Source: Pseudomonadota bacterium
GTDB taxonomy: Bacteria > Pseudomonadota > Gammaproteobacteria > Burkholderiales > Burkholderiaceae_C
Assembly (NCBI GenBank): GCA_031119395.1
Contig: JAVHYA010000051.1
Location: 1 to 34,508, forward strand
Direction of reading: 5' to 3'
Length of the DNA stretch: 34,508 bases
Each line of letters starts with the position of its first letter. The stretch's first letter is position 1. Position numbers and translations under genes: made by a program. The notes beneath the pieces were generated by a model, which was not told the DNA's origin, made no database searches, and saw only the letters and a list, made by a program, of their open reading frames with translations. Below, in pieces: positions 28,068 to 34,508 of this stretch.

Positions 28068-28466
28068 TTGGTCCACGGCATCGGCACCGACATCTGCGAC
28101 ATCCGGCGCATCGCCGCCACCTTCGAACGCCAGGGCGAGCGCTTCGCCGAGCGCGTGCTGGGCGACGCCGAACTGGCCGTCTGGCGGGCCCGCAGCGCCC
28201 GCTGGCCCAAGCGCGGCCTGCGCTACCTGGCGACGCGCTTTTCCGCCAAGGAGGCGTTCAGCAAGGCGATCGGCCTGGGCATGCGCATGCCCATGGCGTG
28301 GCGACTGTGCGAGATCCTCAACGAACCCAGCGGCAAGCCCCGCATCGTGCTGCACGACCCGCTCAGGAGCTGGTTCGAGGCGCAGGGACTGACGGCCCAT
28401 GTGACCGTCACCGACGAGACCGATTACGCCGCCAGCTTCGTGGTGGTCGAAAAGAAGAACCCCTGA
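28068..28466 (+). CDS. acpS: Holo-ACP synthase
   Basis: 132-residue enzyme that transfers 4'-phosphopantetheine from CoA to the serine of ACP (acpP at 14065). [13 protein letters not shown] carries the metal-binding Asp; [15 protein letters not shown] has the second conserved acidic site. Start is TTG 28068 (LVHGIGTD), because no ATG or GTG occurs in frame between the pdxJ stop and the motif. Stop followed one base later by the nagZ ATG. Confidence 0.94.
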   Translation: MVHGIGTDICDIRRIAATFERQGERFAERVLGDAELAVWRARSARWPKRGLRYLATRFSAKEAFSKAIGLGMRMPMAWRLCEILNEPSGKPRIVLHDPLRSWFEAQGLTAHVTVTDETDYAASFVVVEKKNP

Positions 28467-28467
28467 G

Positions 28468-29616
28468 ATGGCCGACTCCCTTCACCGTCCCCTCGTCATC
28501 GACGTCGCGGGCACCACCCTCACGGCCGACGATCGCCGGCGCCTCGCGCATCCGTGGGTCGGCGGCGTCATCCACTTCGCACGCAACTGGGAAAGCCGCG
28601 CGCAGATGACGGCGCTCAATGCCGAGATCAAGTCGATCAACCCGCACGTGCTGATCTGCGTGGACCACGAGGGCGGGCGCGTGCAGCGCTTTCGCACCGA
28701 CGGCTTCACGCGCCTGCCCTCGATGCGCATGCTGGGCGAACGCTGGATGCGCGATCCGATGGAAGCCACGCAAGTGGCCACTGCGGTGGGCTTCGTCCTG
28801 GCGAGCGAACTGCGCGCCGTCGGCGTCGACTTCAGCTTCGCGCCGGTGCTCGACCTGGACCATGAAGCTGAGCCCCCCACGCAAGCACCGCCGCCTGCGC
28901 GCCCCCGCGGGGCGCCGGCTGGTTCGGGGCGGGCCGGCTCCAGCCGCAGCAGCGTCATCGGCGACCGCAGCTTCCACCGCGACCCGCGCGTGGTGGCGCT
29001 GCTGGCCAAGAGCGTCATGCATGGCATGCTGCAGGCTGGCATGTCCAACTGCGGCAAGCATTTTCCGGGGCATGGTTTCGTCGAGGCCGATTCGCATGTC
29101 GCGATCCCGGTCGATCGCCGCAGCCTCAAGGCGATTCTGGCCGACGACGCGCGGCCTTTCGAATGGTTGGCCGGCACGCTCGGCGCGGTGATGCCGGCGC
29201 ACGTGATCTATTCGCGCGTCGATGCGCGGCCCGCGGGCTTCTCGGCCAAGTGGCTGCAGGACATCCTGCGCGGCCGGCTGGGTTTCCAGGGGGCGATCTT
29301 CAGCGACGACCTCAGCATGGAGGCGGGGCGCCACATCGATGGCCGGTTGCTGAGCTACACGGACGCCGCGCTGGCGGCGCTGTCGGCCGGATGCGACCTG
29401 GCCATGCTGTGCAACCAGAGCGTCGGCAACGGTGCGCCGCTGGACGAATTGCTGGAGGGTTTCGCGCGCGCGGCCCGCTTGGGCGCATGGAACGCATCGG
29501 CGGCCGGCGAGCGCCGGCGGCGCTCGCTTTTTCCCGTGCGCGAGTCATCGGGATGGGCGGCACTGGCGACCGATCCCGCGTACGCCCGCTGTTCGAGCTT
29601 GCTCTCGATTTTGTAG
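28468..29616 (+). CDS. nagZ: Beta-N-acetylhexosaminidase NagZ with in-frame insertion
   Basis: 382-residue GH3 cytoplasmic enzyme that removes GlcNAc from muropeptides during wall recycling. VDHEGGRVQRF, IGDRSFHRDP, GKHFPGHGFVEADSH (K197, H198) and FSDDLSMEA are all present, so the active site looks intact. Between FAPVLDLD and SVIGDRS the protein carries about 26 extra Pro/Ala/Arg/Gly-rich residues (133-158); removing bases 28865-28942 restores a continuous HGRSSVIGDR. This accounts for much of the excess over E. coli NagZ (341). The TAG stop lies in repeat copy 9. Activity is likely but not certain. Confidence 0.9.
   Translation: MADSLHRPLVIDVAGTTLTADDRRRLAHPWVGGVIHFARNWESRAQMTALNAEIKSINPHVLICVDHEGGRVQRFRTDGFTRLPSMRMLGERWMRDPMEATQVATAVGFVLASELRAVGVDFSFAPVLDLDHEAEPPTQAPPPARPRGAPAGSGRAGSSRSSVIGDRSFHRDPRVVALLAKSVMHGMLQAGMSNCGKHFPGHGFVEADSHVAIPVDRRSLKAILADDARPFEWLAGTLGAVMPAHVIYSRVDARPAGFSAKWLQDILRGRLGFQGAIFSDDLSMEAGRHIDGRLLSYTDAALAALSAGCDLAMLCNQSVGNGAPLDELLEGFARAARLGAWNASAAGERRRRSLFPVRESSGWAALATDPAYARCSSLLSIL
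28865..28942 (+). repeat. 78-base GC-rich insertion inside nagZ
   Basis: Exactly 26 codons between CATG and GCCGCAGC. Begins AAGCTGAGCCCCCCACGC, contains the perfect hairpin GCGCCCC-CGC-GGGGCGC and ends GGGCCGGCTCCA. Looks like a mobile intergenic-type repeat that landed in frame. Confidence 0.6.
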
Positions 29617-29658
29617 CGCCTCACGCTTGCCGGGTGGGCGCTCTAGCCCGATTGGAGC
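29601..29658 (+). repeat. Dispersed palindromic repeat, copy 9 (nagZ stop)
   Basis: Core GCTCTCGATTTTGTAGC (29601-29617), then CACGCTTGCCGGGTGGGCGC and the tail GCCCGATTGGAGCC. Supplies the nagZ TAG stop at 29614-29616. Confidence 0.7.
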
Positions 29659-29916
29659 CATGAAGCCGGGGCCCGAGCACGCCGGCCTCAGGGGTGGCGT
29701 TCCGGGCTGGGCCGCAGCGGCAGCTCGGGGCGGGCGGCAAGGAAGCGGGCGACATCCTCTTCGCCGAGGCGCTGAACTCTCAGCCCCAGGTCTGGCAACC
29801 CGGGAAGCGCTGGCGCAGCGCATGGCCCACGCCGCACTCCGGCCACGGGTTGAACGGGCAGTCGTACGCTCGCTGGTCCCGGTCCTGCCGGAGAAACCGC
29901 GCCGTGGCGCCGCCGT
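29617..29916. other. Gap between convergent nagZ and lysS
   Basis: 300 bases. The first 42 are the rest of repeat copy 9. I see no T-rich terminator for either gene. On the minus strand a 46-codon frame (29920-29780) begins with a CTG overlapping the lysS stop and encodes a Cys/Trp/Pro motif DCPFNPWPECGVGHALRQRF; it has no recognised family and no ordinary start codon. Confidence 0.4.
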
Positions 29917-31440
29917 TCAGCTTTCGCGCCGCAGTGCCGGAAACAGGATCACGTCCCGAATGCTCGGCGAATCGGTCAGCAGCATCATCAGCCGGTCGAT
30001 GCCGATGCCGCAGCCGCCGGTGGGCGGCATGCCGTATTCGAGGGCGCGCACGAAGTCGTGGTCGAAGTACATCGCCTCGTCGTCGCCGGCGTCCTTGGCG
30101 CTGACCTGCGCATTGAAGCGGGCGGCCTGGTCCTCGGCGTCGTTCAGCTCGCTGAAGCCGTTGCCGAACTCGCGGCCGGTGATGTAGAGCTCGAAGCGCT
30201 CGGTCACTTCCGGCCGGTCGTCGTTGGCCCGGGCCAGCGGCGAGATCTCGGTCGGGTGCTCCATGATGAAGGTGGGCTGCCAGAGCTTTTCCTCCACCGT
30301 CTCCTCGAAGTACAGCACCTGCAGGCTGGCCAGGCTGCGGCCCGAGAGGCGGTCCTTCTCCTCGCTCAGGCCGAGCTTGCGCAGTGCGTTCGTCAGCCAC
30401 ACGGCGTCGTCGACATGCTCGCCCGCGTCGGTGTACTTGAGGATCGCTTCGCGAATGGTCAGCCGCGCGAAGGGCTGGCTCAGGTCCACCGGCTGGCCCT
30501 GGTAGCTCAACTGCTGCGAGCCGACGGCCTTCTCGGCGATGGTGCGGATGAGCAGTTCGGTGAAGTCCATCAGGTCGCGGTAGTTCCAGTAGGCCGCGTA
30601 GAACTCCATCATCGTGAACTCGGGGTTGTGCCGCACCGAGATGCCTTCGTTGCGGTAGCTCCGGTTGATCTCGAACACGCGCTCGAAGCCGCCGACGATC
30701 AGGCGCTTGAGGTACAGCTCCGGCGCGATGCGCAGGAACATCTCCTGGTCGAGCGCGTTGTGGTGCGTCTTGAAGGGCTTGGCGTTGGCACCACCAGGAA
30801 TGGGGTGCAGCATCGGCGTCTCGACCTCGAGGAAGCCGTGCTCGACCATGAAGCTGCGCAGCGCCGACACGGCCCTGCTGCGGGCGGTGAAGCGCGCGCG
30901 CGCACCGTCGTCGGTGATGAGGTCGACATAGCGCTGGCGGTACTTCTGCTCCTGGTCGGCCATGCCGTGGAACTTGTCGGGCAGCGGGCGCAGGCTCTTG
31001 GTCAGGAGGCGCAGCTTCGTCACCTTGACCGACAGCTCGCCGGTCTTGGTCTTCATCAACGTGCCTTCGGCGCCGACGATGTCGCCCAGGTCCCATTTCT
31101 TGAAGTCGGCGTACGCCTCGTCGCCGATGGCGTCGCGCGTCACGTACAGCTGGATGCGGCCAGTGGCGTCCTGCAGCGTGGCAAAGCTCGCCTTGCCCAT
31201 CACGCGCTTGAGCATCATGCGGCCGGCGACGCTGGCCGCGACAGGTTGTGCTTCCAGCGCCTCGGCGCCGGCCTCGTCGTGGACCTCGGCCAGCGCGGCG
31301 GCGCGGTCGGCGGGCTTGAAGTCGTTGGGGAAGGCGACGCCCTTGCCCTCGGCCTGCGCCGCGCGCAGGCCCTTGAGCTTCTCGCGCCGTTCGGCGATCA
31401 GCTGGTTGTCATCGGACGGGAGGGCGGGCGTATCGGACAT
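29917..31440 (-). CDS. lysS: Lysyl-tRNA synthetase, class II
   Basis: 507 residues; charges tRNA-Lys. N-terminal OB-fold anticodon domain ([21 protein letters not shown]), then the class II catalytic domain: motif 1 near [13 protein letters not shown], motif 2 [21 protein letters not shown], motif 3 [26 protein letters not shown]. Start ATG 31440. A candidate promoter lies about 45 bases upstream. Confidence 0.97.
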   Translation of the reverse strand: MSDTPALPSDDNQLIAERREKLKGLRAAQAEGKGVAFPNDFKPADRAAALAEVHDEAGAEALEAQPVAASVAGRMMLKRVMGKASFATLQDATGRIQLYVTRDAIGDEAYADFKKWDLGDIVGAEGTLMKTKTGELSVKVTKLRLLTKSLRPLPDKFHGMADQEQKYRQRYVDLITDDGARARFTARSRAVSALRSFMVEHGFLEVETPMLHPIPGGANAKPFKTHHNALDQEMFLRIAPELYLKRLIVGGFERVFEINRSYRNEGISVRHNPEFTMMEFYAAYWNYRDLMDFTELLIRTIAEKAVGSQQLSYQGQPVDLSQPFARLTIREAILKYTDAGEHVDDAVWLTNALRKLGLSEEKDRLSGRSLASLQVLYFEETVEEKLWQPTFIMEHPTEISPLARANDDRPEVTERFELYITGREFGNGFSELNDAEDQAARFNAQVSAKDAGDDEAMYFDHDFVRALEYGMPPTGGCGIGIDRLMMLLTDSPSIRDVILFPALRRES

Positions 31441-31484
31441 GAAGAAGAAGGAAAACAGAAAGGGGGCGCAAGGGGCAGCCGCGC

Positions 31485-31490
31485 ATTTTA
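31485..31490 (-). promoter_or_regulatory. Candidate -10 box for lysS
   Basis: TAAAAT on the minus strand with TTTGCC as a weak -35 at 16 bases; the -35 falls in the tail of repeat copy 10. Predicts a leader of about 38 bases. Confidence 0.4.
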
Positions 31491-31498
31491 GCTGTGCG

Positions 31499-31563
31499 GG
31501 TTCGAAGGCAAATCGGCCGCTCGCGCCCGCGGGACGGGCGCAATGCGCTATGAAAAAAGGAGC
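31499..31563 (-). repeat. Dispersed palindromic repeat, copy 10
   Basis: On the minus strand: core GCTCCTTTTTTCATAGC (31563-31547), then GCGCCCG-TCCCG-CGGGCGC and the tail GGCCGATTTGCCTTCGAA. Begins one base after the LON-domain gene stop and runs in that gene's direction. Confidence 0.75.
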
Positions 31564-31564
31564 A

Positions 31565-32224
31565 TCAGTCCTTGGCGATGCCGGTGCGCGCGAGCAGGTC
31601 GCTCACCAGCTCCAGCCGCATGAGCGGACTGCCGAGCTCCATCAGGCGCTGCTTCAGCTCCGGCTGCAGCGGCAGCAGCTCGCACCAGCGGTTGGCCACC
31701 CAGCCGCAGTCGTCGAAGCGGAAGGGCTCGGCGATGGGCAGGCGCGGTGCCGTGCCGCTGGCCTCGGCCTGCCGACGCTGGCGTTCTTCCAGCGTGCGCA
31801 CCAGGCGCTGCAGCGCCTCGCCCGTGTGCCGCAGGTCGTCGGGGATGGACAGGGCGACGTCCTCGTCCACCATCTCCACCTCCGCCGTCCACAGGCCATG
31901 CCTGTGCAGTTCGCTGCTGCGGACGCGAAAGCGCGAACCGCCGACGCATTCGATCTGCATCAGGCCGGACTGCGGCGACTCGAAGCTGCGGATGTGCGCC
32001 ACCGTGCCGATGCTCGCGAACTGCTCGGCCTGGGCGCCGGCCACGCGCACCTCGGAGCCCTGCGTCAGCCCGACCACGCCGAAGGGCGTGCCGGCCTTGT
32101 GGCATTTGCCGATCATGTCGAGGTAGCGCACCTCGAAGATCCGCAGGGGCAGCAGGCCGCCGGGATAGAGCACGGTGCCCAGTGGAAACAAAGGCAGTAC
32201 GGAATGCGGGGGAGGGGAGGTCAT
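31565..32224 (-). CDS. LON peptidase N-terminal-domain protein
   Basis: 219 residues consisting of the substrate-binding N-terminal domain of Lon without ATPase or protease parts. [29 protein letters not shown] is the diagnostic start, followed by [20 protein letters not shown] and a helical C-terminal half ([37 protein letters not shown]). Such stand-alone proteins are widespread; the role is unknown, perhaps substrate handling. Start ATG 32224 chosen; ATG 32248 would add eight residues. Divergent from the YggT gene over 51 bases. Confidence 0.88.
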   Translation of the reverse strand: MTSPPPHSVLPLFPLGTVLYPGGLLPLRIFEVRYLDMIGKCHKAGTPFGVVGLTQGSEVRVAGAQAEQFASIGTVAHIRSFESPQSGLMQIECVGGSRFRVRSSELHRHGLWTAEVEMVDEDVALSIPDDLRHTGEALQRLVRTLEERQRRQAEASGTAPRLPIAEPFRFDDCGWVANRWCELLPLQPELKQRLMELGSPLMRLELVSDLLARTGIAKD

Positions 32225-32275
32225 CGGGGCCTTTCGCGTGGCTATCATCGCACTCCCTTTTCGCCCTGGCCGTCG

Positions 32276-32833
32276 ATGTTCTATCAGATCCCTTCGTTCC
32301 TGCTCGATGTGATCGTCGGTCTGCTCGGCGGCGCCTGCCTGCTGCGCCTGTACATGCAGTACCACCGCGTGCCTTTCGGCAACCCGCTGGGCCGCTTCGT
32401 GTTCGCGCTGTCCGACTGGATCGTGCTGCCGCTGCGCAAGATCGTGCCCTCCGTCAAGCGCTGGGACCTGGCCAGCGCCATCGCCGCCTGGCTGCTGGTG
32501 ATGCTCAAGTACCTGCTGCTGATGCTGCTGGGGGGCGTGATGCGGCTGAGCGTGCTGCCGCTGCTGTCGATCTTCGGACTGCTGCAGCTCGCGGTGTCGG
32601 GACTCACGGCGCTGCTCGTGGTGTATGCGGTGCTGTCGTGGGTGCCGAGCGTGTCGTCGATGCTGCGCGATTTGGTCGAGCGCCTGGCCGAACCGCTGGT
32701 GCGTCCGCTGCGCCGCTTCATCCCCCTCGTGGGCGGCGTCGACCTGTCGCCGCTGGTGGCCATCGTGCTGCTGCAGGTGGGCGCGATCATCCTGGGCAAC
32801 CTGCTGGCGGGCGTGTACGCGCTGGGGCGCTGA
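32276..32833 (+). CDS. YggT family membrane protein
   Basis: 185 residues with two YggT repeats: an N-terminal helix (SFLLDVIVGLLGGACLLRLYMQ) with the FGNPLGRFVFALSDWIVLPLRKIVP motif, then LLVVYAVLSWVPSVSSM and PLVRPLRRFIPLVGGVDLSPLVAIVLLQ. About four to five membrane helices. YggT proteins have been linked to osmotic stress and cell division, without a settled mechanism. Start ATG 32276. Followed by a terminator shared with the convergent accD. Confidence 0.93.
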   Translation: MFYQIPSFLLDVIVGLLGGACLLRLYMQYHRVPFGNPLGRFVFALSDWIVLPLRKIVPSVKRWDLASAIAAWLLVMLKYLLLMLLGGVMRLSVLPLLSIFGLLQLAVSGLTALLVVYAVLSWVPSVSSMLRDLVERLAEPLVRPLRRFIPLVGGVDLSPLVAIVLLQVGAIILGNLLAGVYALGR

Positions 32834-32860
32834 GGCCGCATCGCAGCGTCACCAACGACA

Positions 32861-32883
32861 ACGGCGCCCGAGGGCGCCGTTTT
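32861..32883 (+). terminator. Terminator between YggT gene and accD
   Basis: CGGCGCC-CGAG-GGCGCCG with four Ts on the plus strand. On the minus strand the following bases (TTGTCGTTGG) are only moderately T-rich, so it mainly serves the YggT gene. Confidence 0.75.
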
Positions 32884-32906
32884 GCTCATTGCATGCGCAA
32901 GGCCGA

Positions 32907-33779
32907 TCAGCTCACCGCATCGGCCGGCTGGCGCGTCAGCATGGCCAGCACGCTGGCGATGGTCTTGCGCAGTTCGCGGCGGTCGCTGATGAAGTCGATG
33001 GCTCCCTTTTCCTGCAGGAACTCGGCACGCTGGAAGCCCTCGGGCAGCTTCACGCGCACGGTCGACTCGATCACGCGCGGGCCGGCAAAGCCGATCAGCG
33101 CCTTGGGCTCGGCGATCACCACGTCGCCCACGAAGGCAAAGCCCGCCGAGACGCCGCCCATGGTGGGGTCGGTCAGCACGCTGATGTAGGGCAGGCCCTT
33201 CTTGGCCAGCCGCGTGAGCGCGGCATTCGTCTTGGCCATCTGCATCAGCGAGAGCAGGCCTTCCTGCATGCGCGCGCCGCCAGTGGCGGTGAAGCAGATG
33301 AAGGGCACCTTCTGCTCGATGGCCGTCTCCACGCCGCGCACGAAGCGCTCGCCGACCACGCTGCCCATGGAGCCGCCCATGAACTCGAACTCGAAGCAGG
33401 CCGCGACCACGCTGATGCTGTGCACGCATCCACCCATCACGATGAGCGCATCGGTCTCGCCGGTGGACTCCAGTGCTTCCTTCAGGCGTTCGGGGTACTT
33501 GCGGCTGTCCTTGAACTTGAGCGCATCGACCGGCAGCACTTCCTGGCCGATCTCGTAGCGGCCCTCGGGGTCGAGGAAGGCGTCCAGCCGCGCACGCGCG
33601 CCGATGCGGTGGTGATGGCTGCAGCTCGGGCAGACGTTCTGGTTCTGCTCCAGATCGGTCTTGTAGAGCACCGTCTCGCAGCTCGGGCACTTGATCCACA
33701 GGCCCTCGGGCACCTGGCGGCGCTCGGCGGGGTCGGTCTGGGCGATCTTGGGGGGAAGCAGTTTTTCAAGCCAGCTCAT
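32907..33779 (-). CDS. accD: Acetyl-CoA carboxylase carboxyltransferase beta subunit
   Basis: 290 residues; with AccA moves the carboxyl group from biotin to acetyl-CoA, making malonyl-CoA for the fab genes. Zinc ribbon C31-C34-C50-C53 (CPSC...CPSC) at the N-terminus, then the crotonase-like domain with [36 protein letters not shown] and [11 protein letters not shown]. Start ATG 33779. It follows trpA by 66 bases on the same strand, the common trpBA-accD order. The gap holds a hairpin CGCCCGG/CCGGGCG (33805-33821) without a T-tract. Confidence 0.96.
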   Translation of the reverse strand: MSWLEKLLPPKIAQTDPAERRQVPEGLWIKCPSCETVLYKTDLEQNQNVCPSCSHHHRIGARARLDAFLDPEGRYEIGQEVLPVDALKFKDSRKYPERLKEALESTGETDALIVMGGCVHSISVVAACFEFEFMGGSMGSVVGERFVRGVETAIEQKVPFICFTATGGARMQEGLLSLMQMAKTNAALTRLAKKGLPYISVLTDPTMGGVSAGFAFVGDVVIAEPKALIGFAGPRVIESTVRVKLPEGFQRAEFLQEKGAIDFISDRRELRKTIASVLAMLTRQPADAVS

Positions 33780-33845
33780 GGGGTTCCATCCTGAAGGCTT
33801 CCTGCGCCCGGTGTCCGGGCGGAGGGTTGGAAAGGCAGCGGGCGA

Positions 33846-34508
33846 TTATCCGCCAGCCGCGTTCTTGGGCACGGCCGCGGGCAGGGCATCCAGTGCCCGG
33901 CGGATTTCGGCCAGGAATTCGGCCACCCGCGGCACCACCTGATCGCGCGGCTGGCCCTCGATCAGCTGGATGATCTTCGTGCCGATCACCACCGCGTCGC
34001 CGGCCGAACCCACGGCCTGCGCCGTGCGTGCGTCGCGGATGCCGAAGCCCACGCCCACCGGGATCTTCACGTGCTCGCGGATGCGCGGCACCATCAGCCC
34101 CACCGCCTCGGTGTCGAGGTGGCCGGCGCCCGTCACACCCTTGAGCGACACGTAGTACACGTAGCCGCTGGCGATGCGGGCGACCTGGGCCATGCGCTCG
34201 GGCGTGCTCGTGGGCGCGAGCAGGAAGATCAGGTCGATGCCGGCGGCTTGCAGCCGGGCGGCGAAGTCCTCGCACTCCTCCGGCGGGTAGTCGACGATCA
34301 GCACGCCGTCCACGCCTGCCGCGGCGGCGTCGCGCACGAAGGCGTCGGCGCCGTGGCGCAGGTCGTAGCGCTCGACCGGGTTCGCGTAGCCCATCAGCAC
34401 GACGGGTGTGCTGCCGTCCTTCTCGCGGAAGGTGCGCACCATCGCCAGCACCTGGGCCATGCCGATGCCCATCGCCAGCGCGGCCTCGCCGGCCTTCTGG
34501 ATCACCGG
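33846..34508 (-). CDS. trpA: Tryptophan synthase alpha chain (5' end missing)
   Basis: Cleaves indole-3-glycerol phosphate and passes indole to TrpB. The visible 220 residues begin around [14 protein letters not shown], so about 50 N-terminal residues, including the first catalytic Glu, lie past the right edge. [14 protein letters not shown] contains the second catalytic acidic residue (family Asp60 region), followed by [24 protein letters not shown] and VGVGFGIRD. Stop TAA at 33848-33846. Confidence 0.96.
   Translation of the reverse strand, partial: PVIQKAGEAALAMGIGMAQVLAMVRTFREKDGSTPVVLMGYANPVERYDLRHGADAFVRDAAAAGVDGVLIVDYPPEECEDFAARLQAAGIDLIFLLAPTSTPERMAQVARIASGYVYYVSLKGVTGAGHLDTEAVGLMVPRIREHVKIPVGVGFGIRDARTAQAVGSAGDAVVIGTKIIQLIEGQPRDQVVPRVAEFLAEIRRALDALPAAVPKNAAGG

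Overview
The window is a GC-rich, gene-dense stretch of housekeeping chromosome. It most likely comes from a betaproteobacterium of the order Burkholderiales, family Comamonadaceae, close to Variovorax or Acidovorax. That is inferred from protein flavour, from gene order (yceD-rpmF-plsX-fabHDG-acpP-fabF followed by rpoE-rseA-rseB-mucD-lepA-lepB-rnc-era-recO-pdxJ-acpS-nagZ), and from a short palindromic repeat of a type I associate with this family. No tRNA, rRNA, CRISPR array, transposase, prophage or biosynthetic cluster is visible.

Layout. 1-2363: rne (minus strand, C-terminal tail cut by the left edge), preceded by a leader of about 580 bases. 2939-6122 (plus): rluC, a HAD phosphatase, a small Rieske protein and an SppA-like S49 peptidase, closed by a terminator. 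6262-9070 (minus): an MFS transporter, an RsmI-like methyltransferase and a YceF-type Maf pyrophosphatase, with repeats in the gaps. 9106-15664 (plus): yceD, rpmF and the fatty-acid synthesis cluster. 15687-20289 (plus): a small membrane protein, then sigma-E with RseA, RseB and the MucD/DegP protease (envelope stress). 20346-20812: a non-coding stretch with phased DnaA-box-like sites and a candidate small RNA or attenuator. 20813-29616 (plus): lepA, lepB, a DUF4845 protein, rnc, era, a secreted unknown, recO, pdxJ, acpS and nagZ. 29917-32224 (minus): lysS and a LON-domain protein. 32276-32833 (plus): a YggT protein. 32907-34508 (minus): accD and trpA, the latter cut by the right edge.

The genes group into RNA metabolism and ribosome maturation (rne, rluC, rnc, era, lepA, rpmF, yceD), membrane lipid synthesis (plsX, fabHDGF, acpP, acpS, accD), envelope quality control and export (rpoE module, lepB, sppA), cofactor, wall and amino-acid metabolism (pdxJ, nagZ, trpA), plus lysS and recO.

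The most notable non-gene signal is a dispersed repeat with a 17-base palindromic core (GCTAY...RTAGC type), usually followed by a second GCGCCCG/CGGGCGC hairpin. I count ten sites. It does more than fill gaps: it supplies the stop codons of fabH and nagZ at the identical TAG, is translated in frame as an N-terminal extension of Era, encodes most of a transmembrane segment of a small membrane protein, and forms the inner stem of the rpmF terminator. A different GC-rich element of 78 bases is inserted in frame in nagZ. Other points of interest are an apparent CTG start for rnc, a large inverted repeat at 7541-7637, and the lepA upstream region.
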